In this document: in pieces, positions 55,734 to 64,000 of the stretch
How positions within the stretch are numbered: the first letter of the stretch is position 1
Layout: each line of letters begins with the position of its first letter
Program-made: the position numbers and the translations under genes
Notes under the pieces: model-generated
Seen by the model: the letters and a program-made list of their open reading frames with translations, nothing else
Told to the model about the DNA's origin: nothing
Database searches by the model: none
Assembly: GCA_036872755.1 (NCBI GenBank)
Contig: JAVHNS010000003.1
Location: 1,798,001 to 1,862,000, forward strand
Reading direction: 5' to 3'
Origin: Orbilia blumenaviensis
Lineage: Eukaryota > Ascomycota > Orbiliomycetes > Orbiliales > Orbiliaceae
Length of the DNA: 64,000 bases

Positions 55734-58700
55734 ATGATACCTAAGATGGCAACAATGGCGATTCGGCATGGCAATTGTAACTTTCGGAATCTCGAGTTTA
55801 ACACTGTTTGCGGGTGCCAGGAATTCATGCCCGAAGAGGAGGATGGAGTCTCAACAGGACTTCTTTCCTCTGGAGGGCGTGCGCGGAAGGTGCGTTTTCT
55901 TTTGGTGTAAACTAAACTGTTTAAATGTCGAGTCAATTGTAAGCTCACGAGAATGCCTTTCTTGTTTTTCGGTCTATTGTAGACGTGTCTTTGCGGTCAC
56001 TTTATAAATTTCCACTCGAAACACACAGAGGAACCTCGCGAATCGAAGAAGCAGCAACAGTATGGCGATAGTTTTCGGTCTGCAAGGTTGAGGTCTGGCG
56101 CAACTAGTCCGACGTCAGTTGTCGCTTTGACAAATGGCAGACCGACACCGATGACGACACAACCCCAAGAATCTTCGGACCGATACAATCTTTCGAAAAC
56201 ATTCGAGGATCCTCCACGATATCAACCAAGTCTTCAGACTCGAGCCCTTGTAGGAAGCTTTGGAGGCGAGAATGGGCTTGGGATTAGCCTGAGGACCAAT
56301 CGGGATCCTGGCGGATCTCATGGTGCACAATCAGGCCATTCTTCAGCGGCCACTGAGATAGCCCCGCATTTGAACGTCGCCCATACTCGTAATAGCAGCC
56401 GTGCACAGGCGCTTGTTGACGTGCGGCGGGAACAGCGTGGAGGACCTCTTCCACAGTCTGGGCGCTCGTCGCCGCGGGCAGCTCACCAAGCTACCCTCCA
56501 GCACATCAATTCGTACAAGGGGGCTGTGGATGATGCGACTGTTGCTTCTACTGTAGCGGATTCCCAGGTCATCACGGGACAAGATCGGTATCTCGAATTC
56601 GACAGGCGGGTCAATGGTGCACTCCATATAGTTCATGGATTGTCGCAGGCATTCCTCCCGCTTAATTTGCAAGAAAGGATGCGAATGGGTGTGTCCACCG
56701 CTACGAGAGATACATCTCCGTTCATCGCTCTTGATGAACGTGAGCCTTCAAATGATGAGCTGCAGAGACAAACATTAGCGATTGAAGCTCAGCTAAAGAA
56801 TCTTGCGAGGACGGTAGCGGGAAGGCTAGGCAATGTGATTGCGATGGATGAGGAGCCTCGAAATCGAATAGAGGAGCTCCCTCAGAGTGTCCCAACCGGT
56901 ACCCAGCCGCAGAACCCACAGCAGACACTCAAATCTCCGCCGGTGCCTGCTCAGCCACTTGTCGATACTGCGCAGCCTACACCTATCAGCCCGGATCCTG
57001 CTCTACAGCGATCCCCAGATGTCGCTTTCACCGAAGGGGGGGCTGCCGCTCCAGCTAGTGTCCCGGCGTCTCTCCCTCCGAGTGTGACTGAATCATTTGT
57101 CAATCGGAGACTGCACGATATCAGTGAGAAGGTGGACTTGCAGGAGGAAATGTGCAACGATGTGATTAAATTTAAGAACGATACTGAGGAGGAAATTACT
57201 GAGATTGGAGCGAACGTCTTTTCCCTTGAAGAACGACTCAATAACATAGAAAACCAATTTCACCGATATGTCGAGGATCGCGAGCAGAGTTTCCGGAACC
57301 CAAAGCGTGTGCGAGACGACGACGACGAAGGTTCGGGTACAGAGAAGAAGAAACGAAAGCGACGTAGACGCGAGCGGGATGCAACAACAGTTGATCTTCG
57401 AACACCTTCGTCCGTTGACCAAGGCGAGAAAAGTTATACGTCGAAGAAAGTGGCTCGAGAATCTGAAGTCAACCAGCTCATCGATGGCACTTTCAAGCAA
57501 ACTTTAACTACCACAACATCATTCACACGAACCCACTCTACCTCAACCTCTTTCACCTCAACTTCCTCCTGTTCGACGGCGACTAAGTTCAACCAAACTG
57601 CTCTGATCAAATCCCTTTCCAATCAAATAGGGTTTCTTCAACAGCGTCTTCAGCAGATAGAAGCTGTATCCACGCCGTCCGTCGAGCGTCCTTGGATTGT
57701 CCAAGTTATAGTCCTACCACAATGCACATGGACGACCTGGAAGGGCACCAAGGATGGCGATTTACTCGAGCAGCAAAGAGGCCCGAGAGTTCCTTCAGGT
57801 AGGGCCTGGAAACGGCTAAGCTCTCGCGGCCTTATTAAATGTCTTGAGGTCACTGGAGGCGAATATAGGGATATGGAACGGGCTATTAGGAAAGCATTCG
57901 GGGCAGTTCTCAATGTTCTTTTCGATATCAGTGAGGTTTCGACCCAGCAACAGTCCCCATATGATTGGTCGCCCCTACGCAAGGTCCCAGAACAAATTGC
58001 ACTCCGGGCACTGTCGACTGAAGAAATGAGCAAGCAATTCTGGAAGATCGATTTCCTCCGGGGCACTTGCGCTGAGGATATCAGCTCTGTGATTCAGAGC
58101 CCACGCTCCCCAAATGCCCCGCCTTTAGGCACCCCAACGAAGGCCAGCCAAGTTGTTAAATCTTCCCCGCAGAAACACCGACTCGCCAGGCCAACCCATC
58201 GGTTATATATCACGAATTGCTGGACTGCAGGTATGGGCGCTTCTTGGGATACAAATGGAGAAAACACCCAGCTATCGTCTGTCAACTCAAAACGGCGCGC
58301 TGCGTCGATTGTAAGCACTCAGTTGTCTTCGACTGGTACCGGTATTCTTCGAAAACAGTCTAAGCTGGATATACAAGGCCCAATTAGCCCAAGGGTGGGT
58401 AGCAATGACCAAAACTATCGAAGTGTATGGTCCGAAATTCGTAACCTTCCACCTGCAAGTGTTTACGTTCAGGACAGCAAGCACGAGATTGCCAGTGTAA
58501 AACCGAAGCTAGCAGAGGACGAGGCATTCTGGTACTACGATCCCCTCCTCGATGGTCCTCGGGATGACAGTAGCTCCTCAGGAGAGGCCAGTGGATCAGA
58601 AGCAGCCCCCTCAAGTGGCAAAGAGGATAGCGAGGATCGGAAACCTTTGAGGTCTAATCGACGTTCCTCGTCCTCCAGCCACCGGAGAGATGCCCAAAGA

Positions 58701-59402
58701 TCCCAAAGAATGATCGCGCAGCCCACAATCTACGAGACCGGGCTGAGTATGTCGTCAACCCAACAGCCGCCACTACTTATTTCTCAGGCATCCTTCAATG
58801 GACGTCCTGCTCCGAGCCTTTCAAGGAACAGTTCGCGGGGTCTTGCAGACGGTGACACCGCTAGTGCATCTCCAGGCATGCTTAGCCATGATTCCGATAG
58901 CACCCCCAAAGCCCGCAGCTTCGTAAATACTCAGAACTCTTCGTTCCAAAACAAAATTTACCCCTTGACCCAGCCAGCCTACACAACCAAGAACCCTACT
59001 TCTGTCTTACCTCCTACGACCAGGGTTCTGCGAAGTGCTCGGCGAGTTATTGAATCCCACGTCAAGAAAGAACCGAAGGATACTAGCGAAGAGAAGACGC
59101 CAACTAACTCCATGGTCGGAGGACGAGCCCCATCTCAAATTCCTTTGCTCCCCCGAGAAGATAGCAAAGGGAGCACCGTTGAACAATGGGTAGATGCGCC
59201 AGCTCGGTTGTCCAGAGCATCAACCGTTGAAGATCACCCGCCAGCATCACTGCTCACGAATCCCCATAACTCTGAGGAAACGAATGCTGAGTTAAAGCTC
59301 AAGTACGGGCATGACCATGTGTCTTTCAGCAAATATCTTGAGCCGTTGACGTCAGCCAGCGTTCCTCTACCTGAAAAGCGCAGGGGCCGCTCAAAAGAAT
59401 AG
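55734..59402 (+). CDS. Large orphan protein with N-terminal Cys/His cluster, coiled coil and basic nuclear signal
   Basis: Exon 1 is 55734-55889 and exon 2 55983-59402, giving 1191 residues. The junction brings together CGCQEF (exon 1) and CLCGHFINFH (exon 2), forming a Cys-x-Cys ... Cys-x-Cys-x-x-His cluster in the first 65 residues that could bind zinc. Residues 90-420 are disordered, 423-488 form a coiled coil (VNRRLHDISEKVDLQEEMCN and on), and 506-518 is a KKRKRRRR-type nuclear signal. A structured region follows at about 620-770 (PWIVQVIVLPQCTW; GRAWKRLSSRGLIKCLEVTG) with conserved-looking phrases at about 790-905 (HRLYITNCWTAG; EAFWYYDPLLDG). The tail is Ser-rich and basic. I do not recognise the family; it looks like a nuclear scaffold protein restricted to filamentous ascomycetes. 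Confidence 0.75.
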
Positions 59403-60034
59403 GCGCCCTTAACACTTATATTCATATATATACATACACCTACATAGGACCTCCCTTTTTGACCCCGCATATATGCCCGTCCGTCGCATTTCTTACATCG
59501 CATATTTGTGCTCGCTGCGCCACTTTCTACTTCGTTAACATTAGTTCCCTTTCAATTTCACCCATTGCATATGACGTTACTAAAAAAAAAAAGCCCTGCC
59601 ATTTCAGCCGCATTAGCATATTTTTTTGGAGGAATTGTTCATTTCCATGTAGCATCTATAATTTTTAGGACAGTTATATTTTGACAAGCGGCATGCATAT
59701 CTTTTCCTTCTCTCATCAATACCTATCATGCAGCGCTTCCGCCAATTTTGATTCTTTACGCATCACGGCGCTTATGTTTTCCCTTAGTCACGGCCGCAGA
59801 TCGATTAGTTAGATATCTGACGGGTACCTCTCATTTTAATGAAATAAATCATTTCCACGATCGTTTTAAACATGGTCACATTTGTAGGTAGTTAATTACT
59901 CATGCCTACGAAGAACTTTCGCTAGATCACCGCCTGAGCAAGTAAATTAACTAGACTTCCTATTTACAGAGAACTCCTCCAGGGCTAAAGAACAAATTCA
60001 AAGGCTTTTTTTGAATATCTTCAGCACTCCACAT
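59403..60034. other. Convergent intergenic
   Basis: 3' regions of the orphan gene (plus) and the phosphorylase gene (minus). T-rich; no gene. Confidence 0.5.
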
Positions 60035-61780
60035 CTAATCATAATCCGGTTCCAAGATATAGCGGATCCTCTCGTATCTAGTATCGCATATGAAAACGTG
60101 TGAGACTTTTTCCCTCAGCCCCGTAGGTAGAAGCCTTTTGTCTTCAAGACGCCATTCCCACTGCCTTACCTCTTTCCGAGGACATCCTTTGTCTCGTTGT
60201 CTACAGTAATAAAGTGGGTAAAGGACGTGGTTGTAGCTTAGGCAGAGCGTTTTACCTCTCAAGACCGTCACTTCTGTGTCATCTGGTGCTATGAATGCCT
60301 GAGCATGTTGACCTATTGTGTCTGCCCATTTTGCTTTCATTTCATCGCGAGGCATGGCTTGAAGTCCAGCTGGTGGCCAGGCTGACTGTGTTTTGGCCGT
60401 GCGCGGCGTAGGTGTCGTCGGCGTAAGTGGCGTAGGTGCCACCTGAGGGCGTGGTGGTGTGGATGGTGAACTGGCTTGGTCTATGTCTTATAGATATTGG
60501 TTAGCCTCCAAGTTCGGAATCTAAAGTAATCTTATGGGTGATGAGATCTTCAAGCTGACCTTGTCTGCTACTAGTGCCGCTGCTTGTGTTCGCAGGCGGC
60601 TCACTGGTGCTGGCTTCTCCGCTATTCGAATTCGAATTTGTGATCTTTGCTGCAGGACGTTCTTCTCTTGCAACATCTTCGGGATTGATAACTCGTAATA
60701 AGTCCTTTGCATACGCCGCCGCTGTCACCGCAGCATATGGTTGCCAGGCCTTATTCTTATGGTCATCCGAATAATCACAAACGCCTCGAATAACAAGGCA
60801 TGGGAAGTTATTCATCAATCCTGCAGCTTCCATTTCAAAGCAGGCTACTTTCCACTTCTCTCGTAACTTATCACGGTTTTCAGCAGATTTCATAACCGTA
60901 TTTGAAGAAGCGATGGTCCCGTAGTGAACTAGTGGCTGTACAAAACCTCGCGGAGGACGATCTATCGCCATCCTAGTACTGCAGCTGGAACAATCATCTC
61001 CTCCAGCATGTCTGAAACTTGCTTTGAAAAGCTTGTCATTTTCTTGTCCTGGTGAGTGAAAAAGTACTGGTTGTGGGACACGGCGTTCCGCGGCACTTTT
61101 AACGGCATCTTTTATATACTCGTTCATTTGTTCTTCTCCGACGTCGCGGTCTGAAATCAGGAGCTTGACCGCTCCGAGGAGGAGATTCGGCGGGCTGTTT
61201 AGGTGTGATAGGATTTGGTACTCTTCGTTCAATTGCTTGCCCATATCATACTGAAAGACGCCCCCTTCGTATCAATCATCAGCAAACGGAATAGAAAAAT
61301 AGACTGAGGGACCCGCAAAATTAGAAGCACTTACCCTTATCGCCTTCCGGCTTGCTGACCACAACGTCTCCCAACCGGATATCCCTATTCGTCTCGTTGT
61401 ATTTTGGTCCGGGTCCAGGAGCGCCACCTCCAACCCCAACAAGGAGTCCAAACCGAATATTTGGAAAAGTGCGAACCATATTCGTTACCATTTGAGCCGC
61501 CGCATTGGTGCCGTATATTCCCACTCCGGGAAATGTGATCACAATATTATGTAAACCCATTCGGCCAAGAATATAGCTATTGTCATCTTTACCCTGAGAC
61601 GGTAGCCGCACATGTTCTTCGTCAAGTAGTAGTCTTGCTGCAGTAACTTCGACTGGAAGTACAGTGGCCCACCCGACTGTATAGTCGTCATGAGTTAACT
61701 TTCTAAGGCCGCCCTGGGTGTCAGTAAAAAGTCACTATCAAAATCGGGTACCGGGTCATGCCATACTTTTTGGTAGCCAT
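60035..61780 (-). CDS. Phosphorylase-superfamily (PNP_UDP_1) protein of fungal NLR-effector type, with novel C-terminal region
   Basis: Four exons: 61780-61767 (14 nt), 61702-61335, 61264-60560 and 60480-60035, in phase throughout, giving 510 residues. The N terminus reads MATKKKLTHDDYTVGWATVL, the characteristic HDDYTVGW opening of nucleoside-phosphorylase-like domains in fungal NLR proteins. Then come LLLDEEH, FGLLVGVGGGAPG, RLGDVVVSKPEG, CFEMEAAGLMNNFPCLVIRG and VCDYSDDHKNKAWQPYAAVT, which hold the catalytic Glu and Asp positions. In NLRs this domain precedes NACHT or NB-ARC and ankyrin/TPR/WD repeats; here it is followed by a Ser/Thr/Pro linker and a compact region of about 110 residues (CLSYNHVLYPLYYCRQRDKG, then HVFICDTRYERIRYILEPDYD) matching nothing I know. 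The last intron is supported by a CTAAC branch site 20 nt before its acceptor. Likely a nucleoside or nucleotide hydrolase or phosphorylase, possibly in heterokaryon or immune-type signalling. Confidence 0.85.
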
Positions 61781-63484
61781 AATTGGAGACTTAGACGAGG
61801 TTTAACTATTTAACTGAGCGGCTGTAGTTGTGGGATTGTTGGCAACAATTGCTTCCCTTAGATGCACCTATTTCCTAGTTTTTAGGTTTTTTTTTTCTAG
61901 GGTGATGAAGTCGAGAGAGAATGTCCTTCCAAAGATTAACACTGGCCTTTGATATAGAAAAAAAACCCGTAGTGGGGTCCATAACCTCCAGGTCAATATT
62001 CTGTATCAATCATATTGCATGTGTGACTTGTCCCTCTAGCCAGCTGTTGCTGCTCTTGATATTTCAATACATTGCCACGTATCTAATCGAATCGTTTTGA
62101 TGTCAGGCGAGTCGACGTGTTTTTTGAGAATAGATGTCTGGTACCATTTCTCTAACCTTGCGTATATGGCATTATGTGATATTTTCCTCCTCCAACGAAC
62201 AAAACCACAATATAAAACAGTTAAGTCAAGGAAGAAACCTCTTACTACGGGGAATTCCTTATTGATCTGCATATCTACATCCGGGGTTGATGCGGGCCAA
62301 TTGCATCAAGGGTCCATGCATAATGCATACTATGTACGTGGCTCCCCATGCATATGACTGACCAATAAGGAATTGAAGAGTTCATACCGGTCCTACAACG
62401 CTGCATCTATGTAGAATTAATAATCAGAAATGTCTAAAATTAAAGTGAGGGGTTGTCTTTGAAGATAGACGAGTTTGTCAATTTAATGCACATGTATGCG
62501 TAAATCGGCTCGAGGGGCTTCTTGTGGTATTTTTGTTAGCACCAATTTTGCGATTAATTTCAAGAGCACATACAAAATCTGTCGAAGGTGGGCCTATGGG
62601 TCGCAGGCCGTAGTTGTTAAGGGTGGGGTCTGCCGTATGCAGTTCTTGCGACTTAGCCCAATGATATCGAACCAAGTACTCTCGTCACAAAATGATCTAA
62701 ACACTGACTTGGTTATAGAAATCGTCTGGATCTTAGGTTAACTTGTAGTGACTTGTCCTAAAATAAAAAAAATAAAAAAGAGTGTTGGGTCATTGTCTCG
62801 TAATTTCGGACCTTTTGTTGTTTTTGTTGCAAGCTGTGGGGCAACTTAGCGGTGCTTGGCAGTGATGGGCTCCAAGCGTGCACATAACCAAATGTTGCAA
62901 CTGGTGAACCCTGATTGCGCGAACAACCTCACCTCACTTTCGAGTTCGACTGTCCTTGAACGAGGTAATTCTATGCCCTCGATAATGAGCGTATAAACTC
63001 TGTCTCAAACACATAGGGCGTATTAATAATTACCTAGCCTCGGAGCATCTTACCAAGCATATTATCACCAGACTACTAGTAATTACTGAGTTCTACTCCT
63101 TGAAATGGGAGCTATGCTACCGGGACGCCACGAAAATATTCGAATTGTGTCAACATGGATCAAGACTGGCCAGCGCGGTCATTGAACCTTCAGAAGTTTA
63201 CCATGTCATGAGAGTCTTGTCATATTTTTTTTAAGGCCAGCACTGGCATTGACAAGGGAAGTATATAAATATATATATACATGCCTGGTTTTCTTTTCCG
63301 GCAACAATTATAAATATTCCCATAGGTAAACTCGAAGAATGCTAGCTGCACTGCTATAGCTGTATCCTGGGGTGACAATAATATGAAATTTCACCATGGG
63401 GGAAAGCGAGATAAAAAAAGAAAGAGACACATAAGAAGCGGCTAGAATTTTGTAAAGAGACCAACGAGACGTCTTGTAAAAGAG
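61781..63484. other. Intergenic, 1.7 kb
   Basis: Promoter of the phosphorylase gene and 3' side of the 3CxxC gene. AT-rich, with a short AATAAAAAA run near 62761-62780. No coding frame with a domain. Confidence 0.5.
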
Positions 63485-64000
63485 TTATTTAGGTATATAG
63501 GTCAACATAAAACCTGACTCGGGATTTCCTCGGACAACCCCTCTAAGGCAGCACCCGCCTTTGCCTTTGCCTTTGCACCCCTCGCACCGGCCTCTAGTCT
63601 TGTGCCATATCTTCTTTTGAATACCCGGTGTAGGTTTAAACTCCCCCTTCCATATTTTTAGTCGCCGGACTATTCTTTCAACGTACACGTTTACATCCAA
63701 GGTCATACGTCCCATTCGTTCGCATCTTGGACACCGCTGATTGTACACCTGCACGTTATAGCACAAGTCACTGCCGCGATAATACCCTCGAATATGTGTC
63801 ACAACCATTCCGCTAGACCATCCCACCTGTTTACATTCTGGGGTACCAGTAGTGCAAATGAAATTTGCAACCAGGTTTGTTTCTGACTTACGAGAGCCGC
63901 TTCTAACTGTTGGTACAAAGACCACATTCTTGACTTTGTCGCAGATTTTATTATGGTACTCCTCAACCGAATACCAAGGCTCAGGTTCTTTCTCTTTCTC
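63485..64000 (-). CDS. 3CxxC-type zinc finger protein, 5' end outside window
   Basis: The frame is open from the stop at 63485 to the window edge, so the start lies beyond 64000; at least 171 residues are present. The 3CxxC-type (zf-3CxxC) signature is seen: NFICTTGTPECKQVGWSSG, then YNQRCPRCERMGRMTLDVN, then VERIVRRLKIWKG, and a last Cys-rich block CEGCKGKGKGGCCLRG. This Cys-pair domain of fungi and animals folds around zinc; it also occurs in receptor-transporting proteins. Fungal members often occur in multigene families of unknown function. The upstream part visible (EPEPWYSVEEYHNKICDKVK) fits the usual N-terminal segment before the finger. Confidence 0.82.
   Translation of the reverse strand, partial: EKEKEPEPWYSVEEYHNKICDKVKNVVFVPTVRSGSRKSETNLVANFICTTGTPECKQVGWSSGMVVTHIRGYYRGSDLCYNVQVYNQRCPRCERMGRMTLDVNVYVERIVRRLKIWKGEFKPTPGIQKKIWHKTRGRCEGCKGKGKGGCCLRGVVRGNPESGFMLTYIPK

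Overview
The window is nuclear DNA of a filamentous ascomycete (Pezizomycotina). Protein-coding genes carry short spliceosomal introns (mostly about 60-100 bp) with GTANGT-type donors, CTAAC/CTGAC-type branch sites and CAG/TAG acceptors. Both strands are used, there are no operons, and the families present are fungal (SHNi-TPR histone chaperone, Hrp1-type RRM protein, Gyp1-type TBC protein, 3CxxC zinc finger, phosphorylase-type effector domain). Abundant F-box-like genes of no obvious orthology and recurrent TACCTAGGTA motifs would suit an Orbiliomycete or a related lineage, but that placement is a weak guess. No tRNA, rRNA, CRISPR array or recognisable transposon was found.

Layout. 0.3-2.2 kb: a secondary-metabolism type O-methyltransferase (minus), then about 2.4 kb of empty DNA. 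4.4-6.9 kb: two ribosomal protein genes in tandem, RPL30 and RPL10; RPL30 carries an apparent autoregulatory kink-turn over its start codon and first splice donor. 7.3-12.1 kb (minus): an RGG-rich protein with a YwbE-like domain, and the spliceosomal DEAH helicase PRP2. 13.3-15.5 kb: an F-box gene whose frame looks broken, with a diverged repeat of its C-terminal motif behind it. 16.0-17.2 kb (minus): a KpsF/GutQ-like sugar-phosphate isomerase. 17.2-20.8 kb: large gene-poor spacer. 20.8-32.7 kb: an acidic orphan protein, a Yippee-domain protein, a NASP/Hif1/Sim3 histone chaperone (minus), a MYND-finger protein and DNA polymerase epsilon subunit B (DPB2). 33.4-35.8 kb (minus): Gyp1-type Rab GAP. 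37.0-40.5 kb: Hrp1-like RNA-binding protein with an unusually long 1.35-kb intron. 41.2-45.0 kb: a divergent pair of mitochondrial genes (bS18m and a PPR-like protein). 45.5-51.6 kb: three F-box-like genes close together. 52.3-59.4 kb: a small cytochrome b5, a SWIM-finger protein (minus) and a large orphan protein with an N-terminal Cys/His cluster and coiled coil. 60.0-61.8 kb (minus): a phosphorylase-superfamily protein of the kind found at the N terminus of fungal NLRs, here without NACHT or repeats. The right edge cuts a 3CxxC zinc-finger gene.

Most conserved genes are housekeeping (ribosome, splicing, replication, chromatin, mRNA 3'-end processing, Golgi traffic, mitochondrial translation). 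Accessory character is concentrated in the O-methyltransferase, the F-box genes, the isolated phosphorylase effector protein and the 3CxxC protein. Exon coordinates were derived by hand from splice consensus and reading phase; where they could not be closed (5' end of the Gyp1 gene, the broken F-box gene) this is stated.
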